A stretch of 64,000 nucleotides of DNA from positions 3,720,001 to 3,784,000 of the forward strand of contig JAAXNY010000006.1 in NCBI GenBank assembly GCA_013420905.1, in the 5' to 3' direction. Position numbers and translations under genes: made by a program. This document shows, piece by piece, positions 26,085-37,644 of this stretch. The stretch is from Collybia mongolica (taxonomy: Eukaryota > Basidiomycota > Agaricomycetes > Agaricales > Clitocybaceae). Each line of letters starts with the position of its first letter. The stretch's first letter is position 1. The notes beneath the pieces are model-generated. The model worked only from the letters and a program-made list of their open reading frames with translations, had not been told where the DNA came from and did not search any database.

Positions 26085-27517
26085 TCACAAAACGGCCGTT
26101 ACATATGGGGGACTCTGTACCCGAGGACTACGAGCACCCGCCCAACCTTCGCTAGCGGATCTACGCTTGGGAAGCAGTCTTGGTCGTCCGAGGCCCAGAG
26201 CCGCCTGACCCTCGTTATTTGCCCGCCGTGGTCCACGGCCACGGTTCGGTTCAGGCTCTGGCGTTGAGATCCTAGCTGTCTTAAGACTCATATCGTCTCC
26301 GAACTGGGGTAGCCTCCGCAAATACGTGGAATAGCTAGCGTCGAAAGGTATCGGAGGCGTTGCAAAATAGGGTGCTTCGTATGGTGATGTTCTTCGGACT
26401 GGGACAGGGGTCGAAGAGCGACGTTGGGGCTTGCGTGAAAAATAGGATGTTAAAGGTGAAGGTGAAGGAACTGGGATAGCATCTGAAGAAGGTGATGATA
26501 GCACCAATTCTACTGCACTCGCTGGATGCTTGGAGCCAGATAGGCGACGGAACGAAAGGCGGGATGGAGAAGAGCGTTTGTTGGTTCTATCCTCAGGAAG
26601 GGTCTCTGCCGCTGTTGGGCGGGCTTTATTGGTGGACCACGTCGCCGCGAGCCCTACACTTGCCTTCTTTATAGCCTTTGGCCCATCGGGAGCTGAATGA
26701 TAGTGTTTAATGGAAACTTACAGTGTAAGGCAAGAACTTACACAATGCAGCAGCCGATAGCACAGAACTGTTGGCCGTGGCGTCAGATATGCCTGATCCT
26801 CGACGTTCCTTCGCCAAAAATGGATTCATCTTAGGAAGACGGATAGAAATGGACGACCGCCGAGAAGAGCAATCGGATCCTGCGATGGATTCTTCACGAG
26901 CGTCTATATTGGGAGAAGGGACCTCACGATTGGTCGGATCGGTTTCAAGTATGGTAGAGCAGGAACATGATGGTGGGGGACTATCTTCTAGCTGAGACTG
27001 AAGGGTGGTAGATTGGACCATGAGCTGCTCTAGGACCTCAACTTCAGTGTGTGGTTGTGCAGCGGACGTGAGGGTCTGCTGAGATTTAATAGTAGGTAGC
27101 TTAGAGTCGGAAAAGTAAACTCGTCTATGAAGGTTGCTAGACGGTTCCTGTGAGACTTTAAGTACACTAGGAAGTAATGGCGTGGTGACGCGCTGGATTG
27201 GTGGAAGCATGGGTGTAGTTATGCTTGCCGATGGCGGGGAGCGGCGTCGATGTCTACCTTGGGGCCCGCCCGGCCCCGCCCCAGGAGCCACGGTGGACGA
27301 CGGTACAAACCATCGAAGCCATATTGCCAGGATACTCTGAGGGAAGATTAGATAGACATCCAACAACGCAGATGCCTTTCGGACACACCAGACCCAATCC
27401 TGCAGAGCCAAGGACTTGAGCTGACAGCGTGACGAAAAAGGATCTCTGATGTTCAGTGGTTACTGAGGGCCTTCCTTCGTGATTCTTTTGTTCATCGTAA
27501 ACTTTCCCAGTAGACAT
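26085..27517 (-). CDS. Unknown proline/serine-rich protein with an N-terminal hydrophobic segment and a PYEAPYF motif
   Basis: I do not recognise this gene. The proposed exons, minus strand (27517-27503, 27420-26742, 26692-26085), give 433 residues with consistent phases. The first 15-nt exon is a guess, since the long frame itself lacks an ATG near its start. Near the N terminus, LLDVYLIFPQSILAIWLRWF may be a membrane anchor. The rest is low-complexity: GPQGRHRRRSPP, many SP/TP sites, a Glu/Gln-rich stretch EVEVLEQLMVQ and a basic SSRRSSISIRLPKMNPF segment. In the last exon SPYEAPYFATPPIPF resembles a motif in the unrelated-looking protein encoded at 55669-56709. No enzyme motif was seen. 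Confidence 0.6.
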
Positions 27518-28124
27518 TGAGTTGTCGGCCGATATGAAATAGTTACAACTTAGAAAGCCATACAACATTGTCGGGTTACCAGTGGCACGAAAGGCAGTTG
27601 GAGTTGGGCCTCTCGGACAAGGATTACGGGGCGAAAAAAAAGCCTTGTGGTAAGAGGTGCATATGAGCGCACCCTAATAACTTGAAACGATGATTAGGAT
27701 GACACGGTATATGTAGATCGTCCAACATGAGACCACTTTTTCAAATTTCTATTTTACTTGTGTCCACCTGACCATGACACATTCGATCATTTTGATCCGC
27801 CCAAATTCCTCGGCATCATTCCATGTTCCCTCTCCAATCTGATTACCCAACGCTATAGATTGTGCTCCCTCCCTGCGTAAATCTTTCCTAGAATATCTAT
27901 GAAGTGACGGCAGAGCTAGCAAGCGTGAAAAGTACGTGCAACTTCTGTGGTATCACAAGTGCTTCAGCAACTTGATTGCTTCTGACCACGAATGATCGAA
28001 TATAAATCATTCATTCAGCATTGAAAACAGCTTTTTTTTTATGCATATCATGAAAACTAATTCAATTCAGAACAGCTCGCAATTCATATATCATTCAGAT
28101 ATTATGATGTTAACTCGACGTCAT
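27518..28124. other. Intergenic region, about 600 bp
   Basis: Contains short A-runs (27635, 28030) and T-rich stretches. No exon was recognised. It should hold the promoter of the minus-strand gene ending at 27517 and the 3' flank of dioxygenase A. Confidence 0.45.
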
Positions 28125-29225
28125 CTAAACTTTCCTGGAGGGGTCTACGCCAACAGCTTTCAACGACAAGATATCAGCTCACTTCAGGTAGGCAGGGTGT
28201 GGGGACACGTACTGATTTTTCCGATGACACCTTCTGGCCAATCGTCATGGATCGAATTTATACTGTGATATGGGTTAGATACATGGCGATAATTATAGAG
28301 ACAGGTGACACGAACTCCACAATGGGATTGTACCCTGAGCTAGTAGCAGTCTTATAGTTGGGGTCTTGTGAGTTCAAAATCCGTGTGTGAGTGTTGCCAG
28401 CATAGTTCGAATACATTGACACAATGTTGGTCCACTGATCAGTGAAAAATACTTGTCCAACATGAGACACAGTGCCCGACATTGAGGAAGAAGAGTGTAT
28501 CATCAAATTGATATGGTTCGCGCCATCTGAGGTGTGACCAGGGAAAATGGTTTGGAATTCGGCGATACCGTTCGATGACGTAGTGAAAGCGCCTCGAAGG
28601 AAGGAGGAACCGTAGTTCCCGAGGGCATTAGCTATCAGGTTACCTGTTAATCATATGATTTGGCCCTTGTAAAAGGGGTACTCACGGGACCAAACCTCGA
28701 CCATAACGTTGGGCATGGGCTGGCACGTAGTGACATCCACCACAGTTACTTGGAGAGTTAGAGCAACTCCACTGTAGATGGCATGGAATTGATGGCAGCT
28801 CGAAAATCACAGGATACTAAACTCACGCTTGGCCTTCAGTGACATCTTGACGCAAAGCCTAAAGAAAAGATAAGACGATGAAGAATGGCAAGCTTGATCG
28901 TCATACTGGGTTAGAAACATAGTTGACTAAGAACTTATATTAGTATAACGTTGTGCCCGTACGCGTCTCTCTCTCTCACCTCGAGAATTTTCCGGGGCAG
29001 CCACACACGCGAGCTGAGAGATCGACAGTCAGTGCAAATACGATATGAGGTGGACAACAACTGACATTCTGGAGGGTTTCTCTCTTCGAGATGACGTCTC
29101 TTGCTTGCTCAACAGGGTGTGCTGTTGGGCTTGTTAGTCATGGAAAGTCATAGAAAGAGTTGGAATTATTGACCTGTCGCCAGGCTGCAGAGAGCGATAA
29201 GTTGAAGAAGTGAAGCCACGCGCAT
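28125..29225 (-). CDS. Secreted intradiol ring-cleavage dioxygenase-like protein, copy A
   Basis: Nine exons, minus strand (29225-29174, 29121-29066, 29013-28980, 28926-28907, 28858-28827, 28771-28686, 28631-28316, 28262-28213, 28156-28125), give 225 residues. A signal peptide MRVASLLQLIALCSLATG is followed by a short pro-region and the dioxygenase fold: ALRQDVTEGQAG, VVDVTTCQPMPNVMVEVWSP, NALGNYGSSFLRG, then FPGHTSDGANHINLMIH, VSHVGQVFFTDQW and DDWPEGVIGKITVGVDP. Canonical intradiol enzymes bind iron through two Tyr and two His. One Tyr (GNYG) and one His (ANHI) are visible, but the PGxY Tyr and the second His of the HxH pair appear as Thr and Asn. The function may therefore not be ring cleavage. 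Internal exon sizes 34, 20, 32, 86, 50 and 32 nt are identical to copy B. Confidence 0.8.
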
Positions 29226-29290
29226 AGTTGGTTAAGTGAAGTATTACTTGGATGTCTTTTTGCTTTGTGGATTTGAGCGCAGACTAGTCT

Positions 29291-29300
29291 CTTTATATCT
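29291..29300 (-). promoter_or_regulatory. TATA-like box of dioxygenase copy A
   Basis: Minus-strand AGATATAAAG lies 66-75 bp upstream of the proposed start codon, nearly the same distance as the matching element of copy B. Confidence 0.5.
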
Positions 29301-30864
29301 GCGGTCTGCCCCCGGAACTCCGAAGTTTTTTTCCTAGCAATGGCATGTGTTCAGTCAACACAGAAAGCGGCAAAACAGGGATCACACTATACCTTCATAG
29401 TTGAATGCTTCTTGAGCCGAGTTGAGTAAAGATTGGGAGATATGAGGGTAAATCGCGTCGACAGAAACAGTGCGAGTGCTTGCGACTGCTAAGAATACAC
29501 GATTGTCATCATTGAATATGGCCCGTAGTTTATCCCCTGCTCTTCCGCGGCCCGTGTCATAGGCTGAGAATGCTCTGGGCAGCTTGTATACCGGCATATC
29601 TGGTTCATTGCGTGTGAAGTTGGTTTCCTTTAGAGGGCGTTGATTTGGCGTTAGGAGCTATGCGTGTAAACCAAAAAACCTTTTTAGGATTGCCGTCGGC
29701 ACTGGATTCCGATGTTAAGTGAAGATAGGACATGTGCAACTTCTTAGCATATGTTAAGGAGCGAGCACCTGGTGACCAAGCCGGCCAGCGCCCAGAGCAA
29801 AATTCTAGATAGGCAGTTCGAGGGAGATCTTCTCAAAGAGATTGTTTTAGATATTGAATGTATCGAAGGTCTCCTGAAGTCTCCTGATGAGTAGCAAGGT
29901 CAGCTATACAAGTCAGAGGGTCAGGCTGGATTACATACATATGTGGTCCACACGCCATTTTTTGGATGATGGAAACAGATATACTCCGAAGAAGCAGAAG
30001 TATGATTTTGATTTTTTGAGTAGTAACCAAAAATATCCTAGGACATGTGTTTTGCCTTTGAAGGACGTCATGTTATCTCCATCCTGATCCCAATTCCAAG
30101 TCCTTAGCCAAATCAGACTCGGATGTGGCAAGTGCCACTGGTGAATCATGTTATCATTTATATCGGTATCGTCACCAGCACCGTCAGTGTGGCTATATCT
30201 GTATTTTCCGAGGTACGATGGAAAGGGGGAGGGAAGTGTATTCCTACCCATTTCTGCATCGATTCCGAGAAAGGGTACTATCGCCATTGTATGGCAGAAA
30301 CTACGTACCTCGGGTCAGAATCATGTCAGAGGTCATGTCTGATGTAGTCGATAATAAACAGCTATCATGATGCCTTGGCACTTTATTCATCGTGTCGTAA
30401 ATGCCGTGACATGTTCGTACCTAACAGTGAGATGCCTTACCGATAATCCTAGTAAGCTATGATTAACGACGGAGAACATATTACAAAATACAGTGTTTCG
30501 CAAGGCGCAAGTGCCCTACAAGTGCTAACGGAGCTTCCTTTGAAGCGGGGAGCATCAGTATTAATTGCAAGGTCCCCTAAAATTTTGCCACCAAATTCGG
30601 GAGCTTCGAAGACTCCAGAATAGTACACATAGTTCTAAATCGGTGGATGATCAAGATCGGGTAACGTAGTGGCGATGTCAAGTAGACCGAGAGGATTTGA
30701 TCTTATAAACATTTGCATTGTCTGATTGGGGCACGTACAACTCACGCATATCTGAATTTGCGAGAACAAGTTTATTTTTAGAGCCTTATACAATGTGAAT
30801 GCCGCCGGCTTCGGAGGCATCTTTTAGAGATTCTTCTCCAATACATACTTACCGAAACAACCCT
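29301..30864 (-). pseudogene. Decayed or unresolved gene remnants between the two dioxygenase copies
   Basis: Several minus-strand stretches read like real protein but could not be joined into one gene. One spans about 29640-29382 (MPVYKLPRAFSAYDTGRG, then DDNRVFLAVASTRTVSVDA and SAQEAFNYEG). Others are near 30760-30680 (LVLANSDMRELYVPQSDNA), near 30640-30530 (YYSGVFEAPEFGGKILGDL) and near 30840-30790 (EESLKDASEAGGIHI). Stops and missing splice signals interrupt them. I do not recognise the family. It could be a decayed gene, a gene with unusual splicing, or chance frames. Confidence 0.3.
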
Positions 30865-32054
30865 CTAATGTGCGGCCTTTGGGTTTACTCCCACAGCTAG
30901 AATTTATGTCAGCTTACCATTCTGATCACGGCATAAAAAGACTGACTGATGTATCCCACCATTCCTTCAGGCCAATCATCTTGAATTGATGCGACGCTAC
31001 GAGGTGTTTGAATGGAAAGGCAAAGGGCGGGCAACTATATGGAACTTACTCAATGACTGGGTAGAACCCTGTTTCCTCAGCCGCGGCATAAACTGGGTCA
31101 TCAAGGTTTGTGATGCGGTCGTGAGTGTTGGTGTTATATGGAGGTTGCATTGCAACAATAGTCGTCCACTTGTCAGTGAAGAAGACCCGACCGGCATGTG
31201 CCACGGTCGAAGAGGATGAGGTATGCACCAACAAATTGATGTGATTAGCCCCCTCGGACGTGTAACCCGGGAATATGGTTTGGAATTCAGCGATACCATT
31301 GGCAGCTGTGGTTAAAGCCCCCCGGAGGAATGTGCCGTAGTTTCCCAGAGCATTTGCTATGAACAGTTATTTCAATAAGCCTGATTATTACGATAGAGTA
31401 TGTACTGACGTGACCAAATCTCAACCATGGCGTTAGGGAGGGGCTTGCAAGTTGTCACGTCGAGGACCCCGATATCCATGGTCAACGCAAAGCCACTAAA
31501 AAAATCAAAGGTCCCGTCGGTGATTAGATCAACGCATCCAACTGGAAATACTTACACTTGTCCCTGCGTTAAATCTTGACGCAATGGCTATAATTAAGTA
31601 TTTAGTGTGTGCGCGAACTGATGAAGGCTGATCACTCGTACCGGGTCGGCGACATAATTATCTATACAACGTGTGGTTAGTGATGTGACTATTTATATCC
31701 TACGCCAGTTACTGACCTGTGGGCGCTTCTGGGGCGAGAATGCAAGTGAGCTGTGACGAGAAAGATATTGATATCAAAGTGATTTCATTTCGAATAAAAA
31801 TCTGCCCACATTTTTCATAGTTGAATAAATTGACCTTCTATCAAAGTCGGACCTTCGTTCTCTCCGTGCCAGGTTGAATGCAGCAATTTCAGTAGAACAA
31901 TCACGAGCGACGAGCTCTTTTGGCCTATCCGTTGGATATGCTGGCGACGGGAAACGTCAATGAAAGGAGCAGAGTATGGCCTTTAGACGTGTTACTGACC
32001 AATTACCGACCTGCATATGGCAATTGAGAATATTGCGAGCGAGATTATTTGCAT
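30865..32054 (-). CDS. Secreted intradiol ring-cleavage dioxygenase-like protein, copy B
   Basis: Nine exons, minus strand (32054-32011, 31924-31810, 31750-31717, 31661-31642, 31587-31556, 31495-31410, 31356-31050, 30996-30947, 30896-30865), give 239 residues. The architecture is the same as copy A: signal peptide MQIISLAIFSIAICR, LTCILAPEAPT, NYVADPPLRQDLTQGQ, LDVTTCKPLPNAMVEIWSP, NALGNYGTFLRGAL, FPGYTSEGANHINLLVH, VAHAGRVFFTDKW, DDWPEGMVGYITVGVNP. It shares with copy A the apparent replacement of two canonical iron ligands (Thr and Asn). Only exon 2 (115 against 56 nt) and exon 7 (307 against 316 nt) differ notably in length, so a tandem duplication is likely. Expected to be extracellular. 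Confidence 0.8.
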
Positions 32055-32734
32055 ATTTTCTTCCGCTTTTGAGTTTTCGGTGCTGAGTAGGGTGCGTTCG
32101 GTAGAATGAAGACTACTTGTTGTACCTGTACCTTTATACCCTACTAATTCCCTATCCACCCAATTAAATCGTTCCAGCAAGTACGAAACCTCAGGGAGAT
32201 ATTCAAGTCAAGCACGACTCACCAGACACAAGGGTCGTTATCATTGTGCCAATGTCGCATGTGGGCCCTCCGATACGTGGCGACATGTTAGGCAAACGAC
32301 AGGTCAAATGGACACCTGTTCATGATATCTAGGCCCGCGGTTTATCCTCCACTGCCGTCGCCGTTTGGTAAAATAGTTCACCTGCATGGAGTGCTAGCAA
32401 ACCAAAACTAATTTAGAAACCGGAGAAACGCTGTACATCCGGCGTTGTAGTGATCGAATCCTCTTCCCCACTTTGAGCGTGTAGAGTTAATTTCCCAACT
32501 TGGAAATCTATCGGCGCGTTGGTGCCCTGTTAGCTAAACTTAAGCCAAAGCATATACCTCGTGGTCCCATATCGCTCGTGTCGATCGGTCTTATCGGTCC
32601 GCTTGTGCGCAGTCAACTACGGAAGGCTCTTCTGAAATAGAACAATGAAAATAATAACATTCCTGCTTTGAATGTCATTTAGCAAATAAAGAATACATTG
32701 GATGCCCGGGATGGGGTTATACTGAATGATACCG
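32055..32734. other. Intergenic, promoter of dioxygenase B and 3' flank of the alpha-galactosidase
   Basis: About 680 bp with no recognised exon apart from the TATA-like element at 32131-32140. Confidence 0.5.
32131..32140 (-). promoter_or_regulatory. TATA-like box of dioxygenase copy B
   Basis: Minus-strand GGTATAAAGG lies 77-86 bp upstream of the start codon at 32054. Confidence 0.5.
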
Positions 32735-34659
32735 TTAGGGTTGCTCTGTAAATATATATGCTCGAACATCATGCGTTGGAATGCTTCCATCGAAGAAGAA
32801 ATTTGCAGCAATCCCTTTGTCTTGGTGTTTCCACAAGTCCCTGACAGCATATTTTTTATCGGCTTTCAAATGCGGCGAATGCGAGAACGTGAAGTTGAGG
32901 TCCACAGTTCGTTCATTGAAGTTGATGTACATAATCGCTGTGTGTTCCTGGTCCTTCCAGTAACCACTGAAGATACAATGAGTTAATCAGAATATGACAC
33001 ATATCACTATATGCTGTACCTCCAATATTGTGCAGGGAAGGAGCTATTAAAGAATGTTCAATAAGAATAGAAGTCAGGTGGCTAGAACTCACGGATCCCA
33101 AGTTCCGTCAGGGTTTTTGCCCCAGAAGAAAGGCTTCAAAGGTTCCCCAATAATAGTGTCTTGATTAATGGCGATAATCTCCGGATTGGTCAAAATTGCA
33201 ATGGAGTCTTGCGATAGCTTGGAGACCTGAATTAAAATTATTGGAAAACTGACCGGCTTGACAAACTGGTCGTACATACGTCCGTTCCTATTAATAGAGG
33301 GGACTTAGCCAGAGCCCATGCCGTGAAATGGCTCCTCTGCTCTGCGAGCGTAAGTGCCCCATTTCCATTTTCAAGCATGTCTAAAAGGGAATGTGAGTCG
33401 GAACTAGTGCCAAAACACCGATGTGCTTTACCAAGATCATTGTGGGCATGGAAGTTAGAATGATCTCCGATGAAGGAAGCGTTATTCAGTATCTGGGTGA
33501 TGCGGAACCAGTTGGCCTGGATGTCATCATACACTGCAAATTAAAGAGATGGAATGGTTGTCCTCAGAGAATCGCAGACACCATAGATAACACTCACTTC
33601 TCCAAGAATTAGCGATAGGAGGGCCCCATATCCAGGCATCAAAACTTTGCCATTCCACTAAAGAGTAGAATAGCATTTTTCCCGTTTCGGCTTTGACTTG
33701 AGTTAGTGCATCTGTCCAACGCTTGAATCGTTCAGAATTTGTGCCCCTGAAACTTCCACTGTCACAGTCATCAATCTTTATTGGTGTATGAGAAATTGCG
33801 ATGAAATATTTGACCGTTGCGAACCTTGACGTAGTCGAATCCTAGAGGGCGTTAGAAAGAGTCCTTCGGTTCTCCGTGAAATATAACATACCCCAGTTCA
33901 CGAAGGTACGTGCGTCGGTGAGCTCGTGATTGAGACTCCCAGCAAACCCAGCACACTGGGCTACCTTAATAAGAGTATGAGACATAAACAGAAAACTGCA
34001 TACTGTTGTCAAGCCTTGATCTTCCTAAAATAAGAAAAGTGGCCAGTTCAGGTGAATCGGAAAACAACCAATCACCGAATATACTTGCATAGATCTAATA
34101 AAAATGTGAGTTTTGCAGGTGACCACATAGTGTGCAATACACACCCCCGCTTTGAACCCTAGACCATGAAGGAAGTCTGTGAGGTTTTTCATTCCGCCTT
34201 GTCAAATATAATTTTAATTGGTTTCCAACGTTATCGTAATCAAGCCTGCACAAAACGTACTGGGAAACTTGGTGGAGTCGACGACAAGTTGACCTGAAGT
34301 ATCGCGTGACTTGGTATTCCAGCAGTCATCGACATTGATATAGTTATATCCTGCGGTGAGAAATCCTAAATTCTTCATTATTGTTGCTGTGTCACGAATA
34401 AGTGCTTCGTTGATATTGCACGCAAATCGATTCCATCTAAGGAATATCCGAGGTCAATGGTTCGTGATGGGCTCATATCGTTGAGCAAAGAGATACGCGT
34501 ACGTATTGAATCCCATGGCTGGCGTCTTTTGGAGACCATTATCCCAAGCGGACTATACAATGGTCCAGTTGGCCACCACGATTGTGAGATATCCGAGGAA
34601 ATGCTTACTGCAGTGTTTGTGAGGACTCCTGAGACCAGGAGAGCTGTCTTGAATAACAT
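32735..34659 (-). CDS. Secreted GH27 alpha-galactosidase
   Basis: This enzyme hydrolyses terminal alpha-galactosyl residues of galacto-oligosaccharides and galactomannan outside the cell. Fourteen exons, minus strand: 34659-34609, 34552-34503, 34436-34261, 34197-34145, 34094-34085, 34020-34004, 33955-33892, 33841-33825, 33775-33598, 33533-33432, 33380-33280, 33226-33093, 33043-33020, 32966-32735. They sum to 402 residues in frame. A signal peptide [17 protein letters not shown] precedes [16 protein letters not shown]. Further landmarks are NYINVDDCW, the nucleophile region [23 protein letters not shown] with the likely acid/base Asp, [19 protein letters not shown] and [12 protein letters not shown], then a beta-sandwich C domain. 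Exon 5 has 10 nt and exons 6 and 8 have 17 nt; the exon 5/6 boundary is the least certain. Confidence 0.9.
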
Positions 34660-35401
34660 ATTCAATTATGTGAAAAGAAGACTGGTGTGGGCGATGAAAA
34701 GGGAGGACTCTCAAATAAGCTGATTTTAGAGTCCATGGAAAGGCTCCTCCACAGATAATCGATAATCAATGGAAGGCATAGCACGGGGTGTAGTACTGAA
34801 TGCGGGGCACACGGTACAGAAGTTCACAGCATCATACAAATGAGCTCGTGGCTACCGAAGTGTGGAAATCATCAACTCAATGTGGAGTAGAGTTATTTCA
34901 AGATCAATAGCTCGTACATCACTGTATCACGAGTTGTACATTGTTATAGCCGACAAAGTGTCAAGAGTAGGTACGCGCGGCTCTCGACCAGGTAGGTTCA
35001 AGTGAGTTTTCGAAAGGCGACCGAGGAGATATTCTGGACAGGTTTCTTCATTTCCATTTGACAGTGCTTCTGCCTTTAGCTGCTTCAGGGGACCGAAGTC
35101 CATGAATCGGGTCTTGTAAGACTTATGGAGAAACGGAAAATCGAGAGGACTGAGCCACGAAGACTGTTTGTGGTAGACTTGAGATTGAGAAGTAGGAGAA
35201 ATTACCAGGGGGGCAACTTACTCATAACAGTTTATCGGATTTTTCCGGGAGGAAGGGCTCCTTTATACAGGTTCATTACGAGTCTCATACATAATGATTT
35301 TTCTAGAGATGTTTTTTTAAATTGAAAATACCCGAATCCGAAACCTGAGATGTTTAATATTGACCACAACAGTAGTGCCTTTTGCTCTCGACCTTATTCA
35401 A
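34660..35401. promoter_or_regulatory. Shared promoter interval of the alpha-galactosidase and exonuclease V genes
   Basis: About 740 bp between divergent start codons. No exon was recognised. A TATA-like element (minus-strand GTATAAAGGA, 35260-35269) lies far from the galactosidase start and may be fortuitous. Confidence 0.45.
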
Positions 35402-37370
35402 ATGTCCGACACCTCGGACGAATTTTCAGCATTTGACCTTTCTGAATTCACTGAAGAAGATTTCAGGCGGATAGACGCCGACATTGCAGGCCAAGTCATC
35501 AATGTTGACGGGGGTCCCAGTCTCACCATCGAACTCGAACTTGAGCAACTTCCTGTCAACATGGAAACCGACAACATCCTGAAACCACATGACGGGGAAC
35601 AAGAGCAAACTGGGTTGAGTCCTTACGAAGAATTTCGACCCGGCGGCGTCTTTTCTGTTACAGACCTGGCTGCGCCATCATGGTGAGTTACTGCCGTTGT
35701 CTGATAATATAACATACTGATCGTATATCCTTTCAAGGTGTGAGGTTCAATTTGACTATGGTTTACGCCAGAAACGTTCTCGGCCAATAGCGAGCCGTCC
35801 AAAGACCTTTCGTTCTGCTCAAGGAAAGGAAATTTCAGTCAAAGAAACTGTTGCTATCAAAAATGACGAAATTACAAAGCAAGGGAAGGTATGCACAGAG
35901 TTGTATCAAAACAAAACACGTGTAGAATAATTCCAGGCCATCCACAAGGAACTAGAGCGTGAAATTCATCTGGAGGAGTTGCAGGTTGACATCTCATCCC
36001 ACGAGGAGCGCTGGGCATTACGGTACGCGAACTACATTGACGTTATCACTGGCTATAAAGATAAAATCCTCTTTCTCTGCTCAAGGCTTATCAACATGTT
36101 GGTATGTTTGAAGATCTTACTATCAGAGGGGAAGATAGTGAGTAACCCGATCCTCCTGCATTGGAAATTTTGCCAAAGTCTTCAAATCATAGCGAGAAAT
36201 GCCTGTATTCGGAATCTTACAAGATCAGTTAATTGTTGGAATCATTGTATGTAAGCTCTCTTGGCTGCAATACCCATAAATATCACAATTTATGGATAGG
36301 ATGAAATCGAGAAAAGGCCACAAGAACTCCCAATAACACGCGCTACAGAGATTCCGCAGTTCTCCCAGCCATTTACAGGGGCCCACAGAACACCAGTCCC
36401 TTCACAGACTCTCATTACTGAATTTCTCCCGAGCACAGCATTGGACCCGGATGTATCGAGAGATCCTATTCTTCACCACGAAACACATTTTACTTCCCTC
36501 TCAAGTCAGCAAAGTACACTTCATCTGATTGATACCAAGACAAGGCAGTCAAACACTCTACCACTGTTTGAAGATACGCTGTCTTCGCGAATACAACTGA
36601 TGCTGTACCATCGCTTGTTAAAAGAGTTAATGTCTGTCAGCAAACCTTTTGATTTTACGTCTCTGTGGGAAAGATTGCACCTTAGAGCTTCTGAGACATT
36701 TTCGACACGGTTTCTGGTCCAGGCTGGGCTACTTGTCGAAAATGGTACATCTCCGATGACTTCTCTGGATGGCCTCGCGAAAACGTGGACTGAGATGGTG
36801 TACCAAGCTCAGATGACTTTGATTGATCCCAACCTGACAATCGTATATCGCCTGCAACCATCCACCCCGCGCTGGAACAGCAAAGGCAAAGGAAGGATGC
36901 GGACCCAGGGCATGATTGCTGAACTCGGTATTACTGAAGAAGAGAGAAACCTTGCGCGTGCTATTGAGGCAAGCCTGAGCGATGCTCTCCACAATTCAGT
37001 ACCCAACCATGTAGACTCCGCAGCCCGGTTACCCGCCAACGTTCCCGAATCAGATATAAAACTTGATGATACGACGATTATTGGTACGAGGGAATTTACC
37101 TACAATGAGGACTTCCTTGATGAGCGCCTTGCTCATATCTTATGGTGGTGGCACGGCCACAGAAAACCTGAAGGAGTATCCCTACAAAATTCTAGGAGAT
37201 GTTTGTGAGTTTCCAAGCTCTTATGTCTTATTTCTATTGTATTTATTGTAGTTCGTTATAGCTCTTGTGAGTATGAATCTCATTGTGAATGGCGAGAGCA
37301 AAAGGCAGCAGAATTCAGGGAGAGTCGTATAGGGAGAGACAAGATAAAACTTCAGAGATCTGTAGTTTAA
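35402..37370 (+). CDS. EXO5: Exonuclease V (EXO5/DEM1), iron-sulfur PD-(D/E)XK nuclease
   Basis: This single-strand DNA exonuclease works in mitochondrial or nuclear genome maintenance. Seven exons (35402-35682, 35738-35888, 35937-36022, 36086-36137, 36193-36246, 36300-37204, 37262-37370) give 545 residues. Landmarks are SPYEEFRPGGVFSVTDLAAP followed by WCEVQFDYGLRQ, which holds the N-terminal cluster Cys, the nuclease core GKEISVKETVAIK, HEERWALRLINML, REMPVFGILQDQLIVGIIDE, and the C-terminal cluster cysteines in RRCFSCEYESHCEW (C-x2-C-x5-C). The last junction was placed so as to preserve that spacing. An insert of about 100 residues (QPSTPRWNSKGKG to the acidic region before REFTYNEDF) is common in fungal members. 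The acidic N terminus may hold a targeting or interaction region. Confidence 0.9.
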
Positions 37371-37644
37371 AGTCCTTCGTTCGCCTCTAGAAACAGAAGT
37401 CGGACCGGGGGTGTTTGTGGCGGGTACGATTATTTGGGGAACAGTAAGCAATAAACAAAAATTGCTGTTGCTCATTCTGCACGCGCTTGAAGCGCCGCGA
37501 GTTCGAGCATCATCTTTCACGACTTCCAAATTACACAAAGACTCTTCCTTTTGCAAAGCGGCCCAAATCACACAACGAAGCCTTTTCGCATATTGACGGA
37601 AAAGCGGCGCCACTGCACTTGAACTATTGAGAGTAGGGTTCGGG

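Noticed and set aside
34660..34665. Start codon of the alpha-galactosidase frame further upstream than 34659
   Set aside because: The frame extends upstream only through non-ATG codons (TTG). The ATG at 34659 gives a textbook signal peptide.
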